Source: Penelope pileata (taxonomy: Eukaryota > Chordata > Aves > Galliformes > Cracidae). Taken from it: a stretch of DNA of 64,000 nt. The stretch covers positions 231,295 to 295,294 of the forward strand of contig WBMW01003217.1 of NCBI GenBank assembly GCA_013396635.1, written 5' to 3'. A model generated the notes under the pieces. That model made no database searches and had not been told where the DNA came from. It was given only the letters and a program-made list of their open reading frames with translations. Numbering within the stretch: the first letter of the stretch is position 1; the number at the start of each line of letters is the position of its first letter. Made by a program: the position numbers and the translations under genes. Below are positions 12,901 to 24,593 of the stretch, one piece after another.

Positions 12901-15900
12901 ACTCTCAGATTGACCTCACAATTATCCACAGAAATTTTAATCTATGCCTTGGTGAGAAAATGGCAAGGAGTTACTTTCACGTGTAATTGCAGAGTATCAT
13001 CTGGACAGTGACCAAAGTGAAACTCTTATTAATAGAGAAAAACACTGACAAAACGCCTTTGGTTTTAGTCACTATTGTTGAGTTATCTTAAATCAATCAT
13101 CATTTTCACATATATATCAGAAATAAGGTATTTCCCACCTATTATTTTGTTCACTGCCCAGAGGCTGATATGCTGGGTAAATCTGAAAATCCTCTAGTTA
13201 TTTTCTTAACGTGTTGTTTTTCGAACAGTAAATTGTTATGAGTTAAAACTTCAGCATTTTTTATAACTCACCTAGAATTAAAACTACACAACTATGCATA
13301 CTGTAAGTGTTGATACATATATAGACGGAGATATGTACATGGAAAACTGATTTCTCATTCTAGAGATAATCCTATAATTTAAAAGTAAAAAATCTTTTGT
13401 TTTTCTTATCACATAGGGCTTTAGGGTTTAAAATGATTTAATAAAGATTTCAGATGAAGCTGGAATAGTCGGTGACTCATAGGTCTTCAGTGGGTGGGAG
13501 GTGAGAGAAAGGAAAGCCTAAAGCAGTCAAGGTTTTAATGAGACTCAGAGCTAGTTTTCAGTTCAGAACATTATTAATTATTATGTTTTCCTGTTATTTT
13601 AACTGATACACAACATCAAGTACATTCTCTCTTCTCAGTTTTTGTTTAGTCTAATTTGTCCTTTCCCTTTTTTCTAGGGTTTTTATAAAAAGCAAAAAAA
13701 AGTTCATATTGCTATTTCAAAAACCTAAAACATTATGGTTAAAATTTCGGTACATGTACTAATGTTATGTCTTAACATGGAGGATTGTTAAAAGAAAAAA
13801 AAAAAAGCTAGATGAGTTCCATATATCAATTTTCATTCTTAAAACTACAAAAGGTTATGAGTAAAATTAGTATAGAAATAATTTTAGAGATACATCTTAT
13901 CTTACACAGCGTGACTCGTGAAGGGGAACCAGAATTTGACAAGGTTCTACAATTTCCCAAGTAAATACAGTTCAACATATTAACAGTTTATTTCAGGAAA
14001 GCTGTCTGTCCCACTTCAGCTGAGATTTCATGGAAGAGGTAGGATCCAAACTTCTGGGGATCTGTTTTAAGATCCTCGACGCTCTTCCTGAATCACCTCA
14101 AGTGCATCTCCAGTTGAAACGCAGAGGCTGAAGAAACTTGTCATTTTCTTCTAGCCCCAGCCTCGCAAAGGAGAACTCTCTCTCACACACCCAGCGGATG
14201 GGAGGCAGCCACGTCTACAACGTTTCCTTTGGAGAGGTTAATGAACGTATGAGTCAGTTTGACTGAATTACAAGATACTAAAAGGAACACACAGTACTGT
14301 CCCTAGTGTCAAACAGAAGCCAAAGATTAAGCTTAGAGAATTTTTGACTACATGAACTTCTTTGAATAGTTTCTGTTCCTCTCTTTTCGTAGGTTTATGT
14401 CTTTCCACAGAGAAAAAAGCTTGAGACCTTGTTCCAACCCACATAAAGCTTTTTCCCCCAGGAATCTATATCCTCACTGTTCTCTTTAAGAACACTGCAT
14501 TCATTTTCTTCTCTTTTAAGATCTGGAAATAATGTGGTTCTGGCACACCCTGCATTTCTTTACTTCTCCACCCCTCCAACCTCTTCTGTTATTCTTTGTC
14601 AGCAATTTTAAGGAGCAAACACACCTCTCCTCTTCACACACAGGAGCAACAAAACCTCTTGTGCTAAGCAGAAGGACTGGAGGACAAACAAAGGTGATGG
14701 CTCATAGTTTTCCCAAACCAAAACAATTAGACAGAACATCTCAGTAAGCACAGAAACTGAGAGACAAAGAAAAGCAAGTCTGATTATTTGTTAATACACA
14801 CCTCCTGTACCCCTTCTATTTTCACAGAACGAAGCAAGTGCTGCAATTGAAATCTCTGGCTCAGCTCTGTCAATCTGGAAAGACAGCGTTCCCTCCCTTC
14901 CCAGTCACGTAGGGCTGCGGCCTACCCAAAATCCTCAGCTCTTCCTACATCTAGGAGATATTTTCTTGCGTATGCTCTGAGTAAGAGAATACATACTGTT
15001 TCTTGCCCTAGTACAAAGCAGCAACAACAAACTGAACAGTACCACTCAATTGTACCGCTTCCTCCAGAACCCCTTGTGCAGAAGTGGCAGGATAACACCC
15101 ACAAGTTCCCAATTCTCTTCCTCCAAATTTGTGCAGGAGATCTCTGATTTTTGCAGCAAAGTACACACCTCCTATACCCCTTTACAGTTAATAGCTTTAC
15201 ACTGAACACCTCTTCAGCTTCAGCTTTCATTAAACAGCCTGCACAGCATGTTGAATATCACTTCCAAACTGAATAGTGGCAGAGGATTATTACGATCTAC
15301 AAGACTCAATCTCACACCTTACGTGATTTAACCTAACTAAATCTCAAAAAAGCTCAGGATTGGAAAGTAGTGGGTCAAAATTCTCATCCTATTAGTAACA
15401 GTCATATGAGGATGCAGTTCCACTGAACTCACTGTAAATATGTATTGTATTGGCACATTGAGAGAAACAAGATTGTTAGATTCTAGCCAAAGACGAGAAT
15501 ATGCCAGAATAATCACTCCTCCTGTGCTCCCACATTAGCATCTATGGTGTCTCACATACCGACTCTGAGGGCAAACATTAATGAACTTCATATTCTAAAA
15601 TCTCTTATGTGAAAGCAATGCTTGGTCAATTAGAATGACCCCAAGGCTACAGCTGCTATTGACCTCAGTTTAATAACCCACATGTGCAATAGGTCATAAA
15701 GACCTTAGAGGCAGTGATTTCGTTTCTTGATTTTGATTTTCACTAAAGTCATTTGGAAGACCGTGCTTCCTGCATAGCTGCTTCTCTGCACGTATAAAAC
15801 ATCTTGTGCAGGAGACACATGGAGCTGTTCTCCAATGTAGCAACGTAGGACTGTGGGATTGCTTTGACCTGGTTTTCATGAACACAACCTAGAAATAATC

Positions 15901-18900
15901 TAGTGACTATTAGTATAGATTCTATGCTATTAACTAATGATTTGTTATTCTTACTATCACCGTGCCTAGGCCACGAAATTAGGATACCATTTTGCTAAGT
16001 ATGATACACAGCAAGAAAGCAAACTTATTTTCTTTAAAAGTCAGTATTTCAATTTTTAGAGAGATACAGAATAATGAAGTAGAGTTAAACAAAGGTATTC
16101 AGCACGACAGGTGGCTGTCTCAGTACACTAGGGGACTTTCTTTTTTGTGCAGCACAGTGATGAAGCTTCTCTGAATCACAAGCAAATTACAATGATTTTA
16201 TGTGAAATCAGAGTGATGTCCTTCAAAAAATATACACAGTTTAATTTCTAGCAGGGGTAAAGAGGTAGGTGGGCATGCAAATTCTCAAACAACTTACGGT
16301 CCAGATGAAATCAAAAGCAAAAATCCTACTGAGGAGAAAGGAGAGGAAAAATAAATAAAATTATCAAGCTGTAATCTATATCATGGTCATTAGAAAAAAA
16401 AAAAGAAAAAAAAAGCGCACATAGTTATCTCTCCAAAGTTAAAAAGATTTACAGGTTTAAAATTTACTGGACGATAATGCTGTTGTGAAATTACCAAAAA
16501 TATAGCAAATTAAGTGTTATTTTTTAATAATAACTTACACCTTCATGACTTGCAATTCCATTAATGTGCAACTACAGAATTCCCACAGAGCCTGCTGTTA
16601 CTATGGAAGCTGATACAGTGTTTCCATGACCTTCTAAATAATGACACACAACCGTCAAAAGAAAGAATAATGTTAGATAAAACTTGGAAGATAATTTCAG
16701 ATATTTAATTAACGGTGCACAGTGACTACAGATAACAGCGAATAAATCCGGCCTTGATTGATTAAATTTCCAGTTTCTGTGCATTACTTCAAAATATTCA
16801 GAATCTGTGCAAATAATTCTTTCACTAGCTTGGCACTGCGCTTTTAAGTCAGTGTTGCTTTCCTTTTACCAGAAACCACAACTTTTCCTTCCTTTTTTGC
16901 CGTTACTCCATTACTATGACAAACTTCCTCACCTCCAGCACTCAGATTGTTCCAACTATACAACAGTCTACCATGAAATGTGGTTGGGATTCTTACTGCT
17001 CTCCCTAACAACTACACCACTCTGCTTTCCCTCAGGCACAAGCTGGATGCTGCGGAAAGGATAAGGAATCCCCTTGGACAATGAAAACCTCTGGAATGAC
17101 AAGTCCTCTGTCACCACCTGAGCCCTTCTGTCACCATCAGCGCAGACCACAGTGCAGCCACTAACACCGAAAAAAAACAGCAGGAAAAAAAAAAAAAAGC
17201 AGATGTCTGTTTTCAGGTGTATTTGTATTTTCTTCTGTTAGATTCTTTCTTCTGAGTGGTACTGACAGCACTAAATCTTCTTCCTGCCACTCCCTTTAGG
17301 TAATGGCCTCCAACTTCAAGTTTTCTTCCAGTTTTGCTCCTGTTTGCACAGTAACTCTCAGCCTAAGTTCTGCAGGTAGCACAGTTTCAACAGGCTGGCG
17401 ATGAATTACCCAACAGGGGCAATTCTGCTGCCAGCTAGTAAAAACACTCAGCACAGAATTCAGGTATAATAATAAAAAATCACCTTTGTATTATCCTTGG
17501 GAAATGAGGAAACCAAATTTAGGTTTTGTATGCTGTCCTTCAAAACACGATAGCATTAGCCCTCTTGTCTGAATTTATGAGAATAAGATGCCAAATTTGA
17601 AACACTGACTTCAAATTTCTGGTGCGTATCAAACATGTTCAGGACCCTTTTGAGATTTGGGGGCAGAAAAAACTATTATTTTGGAAATTAAACCATAAGT
17701 CTTTAACAGTAAACAAGCCTGAAACATTGATAGCTTCTGGCATGCAGACTTCAGGAATCTCTGCTGGTGTTTGTGGTCTCAAGTTAGCTCGATAGCCCCT
17801 CTGGTCAACTCATTTAGATATGTAAATTGTCCTTAGCTTGTATTTTGGACACTTCCATTTCATACTACATCTCCAAAATCATGAATGGATGTAGCCATGG
17901 ATTTAGCAGGACAACCTAAATATTGCTCTTAATATCACAATTTCACGACATGAACAAACTGATTTTTGGCCTTTGAAAAATAATGTCAAACTGAGACCTA
18001 GGAAACATAAGTGAGGAAATGTTATGAGGGTGAACGTAAGCGACAGTGTGTATCCTGAACTGTCAAGAAGGAAGAAACGTAAGATTTCTAAAAGGTACAT
18101 CAGACCAAACAGGTTGGGCCTGTCTGGCGTTCATTGAAAGAATTACCCCTAAGCTGGATTACACTGAAATCGCACTCTCTCTCCTGGTAGGACGCATAAT
18201 GCCAGGCTTCTACAGAGAAAAGGAGCTCAGCTTCTTCCACATATAGCAAAGGAAATCATTTTTAGAGATGCGGTTTTCTTTGAAAGAATCTGTATTAGTA
18301 AATTTGAGTACGTCTGTTTGAATGGTTTAAGTATGTAACAGGAAAATGCAGAATTCTCCCTTATGCAAAACAAAAGCCGAAAGGAACGTTTGTATGCTAG
18401 TACCAGTTTTTCTGCATAGTCTCTGTTGTACCCGATCACCTTCTTACTTTTTCTTGGACTTCACTCAATTTCTAAATTTGTAGCTAAACAGAAATACATT
18501 TCTCTTGATCTCTAGTAATAACTAGCCCATTGTACACTCAAATTTCCTTACAAATTGATTGTAACGGATTCACTATTTACCAAAGATCAGTATTCACTTG
18601 TAAATGTTTCACATTCTTACTACATTGAAATATTTTTTATTATTATTATTTTTTATTTTTTAAAGTTTCAGGTTCCTATTTTGTAAAGGGTACTTTTAAA
18701 ATGAGAGCATACAATACAGAGACAGTTGCTCTTGTCTGCAGAGAGCCCAAAACAGCAGGTAAAGGAAACAAATGTGAACTTTCTTATCCCTCAAGTCCTC
18801 TCCTCAGGTAATACAGAACTTCTGTCTGTAGAACCTGCTGAATGAACCTGACCAAATTTAAGTTGCAACTTGAGTACAGGAATTTTCTCTTCCTCCTGGA

Positions 18901-20164
18901 AGACGTCCAACAACCTCCAGCTTCATGGCATCATATCTTCTTGATCTTCTTATTTTCATATATAGGGGAGGTAAAATGAAAGACAAATTTATCAAAACCA
19001 ATAGACTTGGACCCCACCGCACAGACCTTTCCAACTTACAAGTGCACACTTGGCAGCAAAGGATAAACTTTCTGCTGGCAAGCTATACAGAGCAAAGAGA
19101 GGCAGCACGGTAGCTCACAGATCTCCAACCCTTTTTCCCAAGCTTACCCTTGGGAACCAAGGTTTAATTTATTACTGTCTAAGAAAGTTTCTGCAATTGA
19201 GAGATCCCAAAACCACCACTCCCTCTACTCTCTCTCTTGGATACGTCCCTGCCTCCAATTTTTGGCAAGATTTCATAGGCATGGATGACAGCGCAGACGA
19301 AGACAAACCACTATCCCAGGTGCTCTCAAATGCATGTCCTCTTTTATGGTGTCCTACGATGTCAGGGAGGTTATTTTTCCCTTCAATCTCTTTTCTGTAT
19401 CCTGTGCTATGTAAGTGATCACAACAAACTAATAGATTTGACATGGTATGAATGCAAATCATAGCGGCCAATAAACCAAAGGAAAAAAAGATGGTTCTCC
19501 GTATCTGATATTGCTTAAAATATTCCTCTGCTGATTTCATTGCTGAGCATCCCCTGCTCATACACTGATCAAGCGATAAATTTTAAATAGTACATTAAAG
19601 AAATTTTATTACAGCTGATATGAACCTTGTCCACTGATTTTTTTTTCCTCCAGACTCAGTTTGTTCTACAAAACTGTTTCAGAAATCTTAACATAAGACT
19701 TAGTTTTGATATGAATGTCTCCTCTTTCCTCACGTTCTCACATACAGGTGTAAAATAAAATTCCATCTTTTTCATAACTTCTGATGGAGCTGGTGATAAG
19801 TTTATCACGTAGAACGGGAACCACATTTTCCAGTTCTAAATCATACTACTTGGTTTTATACCAACAGTTACAGTATCCTTTTCCCTCTTACTTGAAAATA
19901 TACAAGGTTGAACATTGAATTTATTCCATTTCCAAGAATCTAACTAGATTTCAGCCTGTAGTTTCTACCACATTAAGTCTCTCTCCATATCAATTGCCAA
20001 AACTGCAGCATTTGCTTACACCTTTCTCTTAAGTTGGAAATGATTCCTGAGCACGCGGCATCATCTTAAAATGTACTTCTGAGGTGTGGGAGGAATTTTA
20101 AGATCTGAAAATGAACAAACTTTGGAAAATATCTTGAAGCCAAAATATGATGTACAGAATGACA
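6918..20164. other. 13 kb of unique AT-rich sequence, no gene seen
   Basis: No coding sequence, RNA gene or clear transposon is recognised. Small items are a 7-bp inverted repeat tctatga-ttg-tcataga at 6934-6950 just beyond the CR1 end, A-rich tracts at 10049-10076, 13794-13806, 16394-16418 and 17169-17198, and a pair of 21-base direct repeats differing at one base (14795-14815 and 15162-15182). Region 14000-14250 is a little GC-richer than its surroundings but shows no recognised element. Open frames reach 129 codons at most (19172-19561, minus) and carry no domain I know. Confidence 0.55.
14795..15182. repeat. pair of 21-bp direct repeats, 367 bp apart
   Basis: The phrase tacacacctcctgtacccct is found at 14795-14814, and the same phrase with one base changed (g to a) at 15162-15181; both are followed by a further t. 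The sequence just upstream of each is weakly similar (ctgatt followed by a T-rich stretch). This could be a decayed segmental duplication or chance. The similarity does not extend downstream, so I do not call an LTR pair. Confidence 0.4.
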
Positions 20165-20600
20165 TAGTGACTGCATCATGATTTCTTTTTCTGCTTAGAG
20201 CTGCCAGTGTTCACTCTTCAAGAGATTTGGTACGCATGTAACAGGAAAAGGTCCCAAATTCTTGTGACTTTGACATTTTTTCAACCAACTACACCAGTTG
20301 TTTCATCTAGAGCTAAGGGCTTTGCTCTACATCATTTTCTGCTTCCTCTGCTCCTAATCTCACAACTTTCTGACCATCTCTCTCTCAGACTACTTCTGCT
20401 TTGCCTGGCTGGCCCTTACCTAAGCCTGGGCAACCCCACCCGAGGTCTACCCCTTCCAGTCGCAGATGCGAGTGACCTATCAAAATTTCCCAATGGCCAG
20501 CCAAGCCCCTCCACCGTGTGCTCAGTCATCAATTCATGCTGTGATCAACCATTTCCCCACACTGTGAAGTTGAGCAAAAATATAAAACTTCAATAAAGTT
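20165..20600. other. GC-richer, pyrimidine-rich block of unknown origin
   Basis: Compared with its flanks this block is richer in C and T, particularly 20340-20530. A 129-codon plus-strand open frame (20207-20596) crosses it but has low-complexity Leu/Ser/Pro content and no domain. Near its end a tataaaacttcaataaag stretch at about 20580-20598 contains an AATAAA hexamer and can form a 7-bp hairpin (aaaactt and aagtttt). It might be an old LTR or 3' UTR remnant, but nothing ties it to a named family. Confidence 0.25.
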
Positions 20601-21886
20601 TTGTAAAGGCTGCAGGTTTCTCCTAAGAATTAATCATTTGCACTTTACCTTGAAGTAAAACAGATTTTAATTTGAACTACTGGAAAGTTCTATCTTAGCT
20701 TTCAATAGTGTTGAGAAAACTTCTTAAAAATGGTTCATTTTTGGTTCCTAGTCCATAGGATGGACATTAGAGTGAATTTCAAGCTTCATGCTTATGGTAG
20801 GTTGGCCCCAGTCAGCAATTAGGCACACACCAGGTGCTCATTCACCTCTCACCAACAAAAGAGGAAGATCAAAAAGCAAGAAAAGATCAAAAGCAAAGAA
20901 AATCTTGTAGGTCAATAAAGATGCATTAATAAGTAAAGGAAAATAAGGAGGAAAACCAAAATCAACAGAAACGATGCAAAGGAAATCATTCACCACCTCC
21001 CACTAGCACAATAATGCACAGTCGATCCTTGAACAGTGACTGCACTGGAAAAACTCTCTCCTAGTTTTATTGCCAGACATGACAATGTGACAAAAAATAT
21101 CTGTCCAGTCAGCTCAGGTCAGCTGTTTCAACTGTATCCCCTCCTGTCCTCTTTCTCAGTCCCAGCCTACTCAACATGGCAGCAGAATGAGAAACAGGGA
21201 AGGCCTTGATGCCGTGCAAGTACTGTTCAGCAGTATCTAAAACACGTTGGTGTTTAGTCAGAATCTTGAGTCAGAAGTCTAAAACAGAAATCTAAAAAGC
21301 TAAATCCATCCCAGCCAAACCCGGTATGATGCTCAAGGCACTGCAAAAACAGAGTGGCTCTCAACTTCTGGAAACGTTCTCCTGCACTTTTACTGCAATG
21401 CACTAACAGCAAACTACAAAAAGATCTGAATTTACATAATTTGTGTATCCAACCGCAGTACAGAACAGCTAGGTTTTATCTACTTACTGAAACATTTCAC
21501 TTGACCAATCACATATCCAGTAGTATGAAGATGTATGCCCAAAGGGCTTGCCATTGCAAACAAGTTAAGCATCCCTCCTTGAGGAAGGATAACTATCACT
21601 CATGCCGTTGAGATAAAACCAGACTTGTGCACCATCACTTAGTGAAGGCTTTTCAAAACATTCACTGTTAAGTTTCAACTCTGATGCACTCGAGTCTTTG
21701 AGCAAGGTCCACGGTAGATGTAAAATATATCTTCATTGGTTATTTGGAAGTATTTCATTTGCAGGTAAAAGTTTATTCAAGTCAATACAAAAGATTTTGT
21801 TTGCCTCGGCAGAACCAGGTATTACCACAAGATCTAGTAAAATCCTACCTGGCTGTAGGGAAACAGTTGATCACAGCATGAACTGA
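20601..21886. other. unique sequence, no gene seen
   Basis: This is ordinary AT-rich sequence. The short open frames (for example 21354-21611, 85 codons) have no recognisable motif. A-rich patches occur around 20870-20960. I see no repeat family in it. Confidence 0.5.
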
Positions 21887-21927
21887 TGATTGAGCACATG
21901 GTGAAGGGGCGTGGCTGGCCTGGGGAA

Positions 21928-21952
21928 CACAGGTGCATCACTTGCACCTGTG
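21928..21952. repeat. perfect 10-bp inverted repeat (hairpin 1)
   Basis: The arms cacaggtgca (21928-21937) and tgcacctgtg (21943-21952) are exact reverse complements, separated by the 5-base loop tcact. Each arm contains an E-box of the CAGGTG/CACCTG type, the class bound by ZEB/Snail-type repressors and some bHLH factors. Function is not shown by the sequence alone. Confidence 0.85.
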
Positions 21953-21967
21953 ACCAGAAGGGGTGGA

Positions 21968-21989
21968 CCTGGGGCAGAGTTGCCCCAGG
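21968..21989. repeat. perfect 9-bp inverted repeat (hairpin 2)
   Basis: The arms cctggggca (21968-21976) and tgccccagg (21981-21989) are exact reverse complements with a 4-base loop, gagt. It lies 15 bases after hairpin 1 and directly before the TATA-like ttagataaagg. The GC-rich stem would be stable in single-stranded DNA or RNA. Confidence 0.85.
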
Positions 21990-22017
21990 CTTAGATAAAG
22001 GCCAGCCAGCCAGAGAA

Positions 22018-22100
22018 GAAGGTAGCTTGAGAAGCTTGAGGAAGAGGAGCTTGAGGAAGAGGAGCTGGATGAAGAAGCTTGAGAGAGAAGAAGCTGGAGA
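22018..22100 (+). repeat. imperfect 15-bp purine-rich minisatellite
   Basis: The unit is gagcttgaggaagag. Copies at 22032-22046 and 22047-22061 differ at one base; 22062-22076 is a diverged copy (gagctggatgaagaa), and related agcttgag/gaagaag words continue on both sides. Because the unit is a multiple of three, it leaves one frame open across the array with a five-residue period (SLRKR). Length polymorphism between individuals would be expected. Confidence 0.75.
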
Positions 22101-22105
22101 ATGTA

Positions 22106-24457
22106 AGAGAACTGAAGAATGGCGTAGTCGTTGAGAGTTTTTGGGACGCTTTTTCCCGTTACACGTTACACTGGCCTAAGTCCAACATTGCTCATTTTTA
22201 CCTTCATTTGCTTGTGTCATTTGCTAGCATTCACAGCATGGAAAGCGGTGTGTTCTTTTCCCTCCTCAGAAGTAGGCTGTCCAGCTGGAGGAGCTACAGA
22301 CAGTGGTACTCCATTTACCTTGTAAACGTAAAACTGCATTTACAAAGAAAAGGTCAGCGATTTCGTACCTTAGAAACAAACCAGGAAACATGTAAATACA
22401 GTCACTGGTCTATCACAGCAGAACACAAGTACCATTAAAGCCAACACTATATCTACGGGTTTTACGACTAGTTCCTCTACCTTCCTCTAGTTTACTTTCC
22501 GCAATACTTGCTTTGCTTTTTTAGAGAAAAGGTAATGGGGGGTTTCTTAAAGGTCTATTGAATTATTTGTGTGTACTGTAATGACAAGTCAAGTTGGAGA
22601 AAAGTAATGACGTGTAACAGAACACTGCTCACCTAAAACTGGTCTTAGGGAGGAATCAAGGATGTTGCTGTGACCAATAACAAACATTGGACACCTGTTC
22701 TCTTAGTGTGAAATTTACTCCATATCTTGTTGTAACAAAACATCTATCTTTAAGGAAAAAATCTGTCCAAATCAAGAACTTTAACAATCTCTGATTTGTA
22801 CTTCTAAACAAATATATTTTTTAAAATAAAATGAAGTTTTTATTTAATATAGATTTTTATTTCCTATTTGTAAATAGAAGTGTGTTTTCAAACTTCAGAA
22901 TAAAAATTAATCAGGCTATTTTGGATGTATATTTCTCTTTAGAGTTTTCTTAAATTTCAGAGTTATGGTCTATACATCTGTATACACAGTATGGTATGTA
23001 TTGGAAGGAGAGAAAGTCCTTTCATGTGATTCTTTATCAGACACCCTTTTTCTCTCTTCCTTAAAAGTAAATACCTTATCTACTGGGAAAAGCACTAACT
23101 GAACATGTCTGCCATCACCTTGCCATGTCACAAAGGGAAAAATCCTCACTAATTTTTCCTGAAACACCAATCCGAGGTAGGTAGCATTAGATGATTCACA
23201 GAAAACAACCATCTTGGTAGGTTAGTTATTTTTATTGTGTTCAGACTTTACTGATTTCTTTTGAAGTAGTCATGGGGTTAATTAACCTAATGAATGTCAT
23301 TAACTTCATTAAAAACCAACAGTCTCATCTGTTGTAAATAGTAATCAAAGTACATAGAGAAAGTAAAAAAGTGATGACCACAATGCCCTCTGCTTAGTAG
23401 GACAAAGCACCATGAAATAAAGTTTTGAAATGGAATACAGACTTTTGAAGGAATTATACTGAGCTATGCTTTTCTGAAAAACAAGGAAAAGCTTGCGTTT
23501 GTACAGCAAGGTATTAAACACCCTTGACTCTCGTATGCCAGGTAACTGTGTTAAACATCCAGCCAGCAGAAGGGACCACCACCACTTTCAGACAGAGGAC
23601 TGAGATAAAATCGTTCAGGACAATTATTAGCCTGGGAGTCACACCCACGCTCAGACACCAAGCCACATGAGAAGCCATATGCACACTCAGAAACAGCATT
23701 AACAGGGGTTAGCATTGAGGGAAAGGAACTCAGGCTTCTCTAGAAGATATTTGCCTAGGAGGCTAGCAGTGACTGCACAGACTTTTCAAGAACGTAACTG
23801 TTCCATTTAGACACTCACTTTAAATCCCTCTCTTCCAGCTATCTATAAATTCCTTCACTGTCAAGATTGCTGATGCTATGAGAAATTTAAGATCCAACAT
23901 CCAAACCAGAAATTGTATGTAAGAGAGAAGTACAAGTCATACATAAATGTACTTACTGAGAGAATGAGACTCCTAGGCTTTATTTGATGACTTGTGTATG
24001 TGCAAGATAATTCCACAATGTGTGGCTTCAACAGCTAAACTGGTTTATGAATTTTCAGTTCTACCCGTATAATTTCTTTATTTTATTTTAACCTCTGCAA
24101 ACAATTCTGGTCCCTCACATCTGCCAAAACAATCTAGACCACATTATTCATTATAAACAAGGTTGGTTGGTTATAGCCAGAATTAAAATGAATAAATTAC
24201 TGGTTTTTAAAGGTTTTTAAATCCAGCTCCACCTGACTACTTTGGATGAGGGTGGCTATCACACACCGAATTTTGACGGGAGCAGTCACTGCGCTGTAGA
24301 TTTGACTCTCTGTGCAAATAAGGACATTCCTCAACTCTAACCCTACTGGAGAGAGAGAACTAAGAAAAGTTTGTTAGTTTTTAGCATGCAGCCTTTTTCT
24401 TTGCTGTCTAGAAGGGGCTACTCCGTTAAACAAAAAAAGTCATAGCATGCCAACTTC
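22106..24457. other. unique AT-rich sequence, no gene seen
   Basis: I recognise nothing coding. An 80-codon minus-strand frame at 22970-23212 looks somewhat protein-like (WQGDGRHVQLVLFPVDKVF) but matches no family I know and has no supporting splice-site or neighbouring-exon evidence. Very AT-rich stretches occur at 22800-22920. Confidence 0.5.
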
Positions 24458-24593
24458 TCACAGAATCCTAGAATGGCCTGGGTTGGAAGGGACCCCAAGG
24501 ATCGTCAGGTTCCAACTCCCCTGCCACAGGCAGGGCCACCAATCTCCAGCTCTGGTACTAGATCAGGTTGCTCAGGGCCCCATCCAACCTGGA
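24458..24593 (-). mobile_element. CR1 LINE, very short 3' fragment
   Basis: This is a minus-strand CR1 copy of only about 136 bases: tail (tcacagaatcctagaatgg), 3' UTR and the last few codons of ORF2 around the ctagatcaggttgc block that ends the coding region. It belongs to the same class as 1-573 and 3159-3580. Similarity ends abruptly at catccaacctgg, as expected for extreme 5' truncation during reverse transcription. Confidence 0.92.

Larger units (their letters stand above)
21887..22105 (+). other. LTR-like or promoter-like GC-rich block
   Basis: This compact block differs sharply in composition from its AT-rich surroundings. In order it holds ggggcgtggc near 21905, two perfect hairpins (21928-21952 and 21968-21989), a TATA-like ttagataaagg at about 21991-22001, a gccagccagccagag stretch, and a purine-rich 15-bp tandem repeat (22018-22100). 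A TATA-like element followed by a purine-rich tract is a layout seen in the LTRs of avian endogenous retroviruses, so a solo LTR fragment is my leading guess. I could not identify TG...CA ends, a target duplication or a named family, and no internal retroviral sequence lies next to it. An 82-codon frame (21886-22134) crosses it, but the repeat makes it low-complexity (SLRKRSLRKRS). Confidence 0.35.

Noticed and set aside
19172..19561. 129-codon minus-strand open frame with a hydrophobic stretch near the N-terminus
   Set aside because: The apparent membrane segment is short, there is no family match, and the overlapping plus-strand frame (19050-19418) is equally open. It lacks promoter or splice context.
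20580..20598. AATAAA hexamer as a real polyadenylation site
   Set aside because: The hexamer is common in AT-rich DNA, and no gene with a coding frame ends upstream of it.
22970..23212. 80-codon minus-strand frame with protein-like composition
   Set aside because: It looked exon-like (WQGDGRHVQLVLF), but I recognise no family and cannot see paired neighbouring exons. I keep it only as a weak lead for a protein search.
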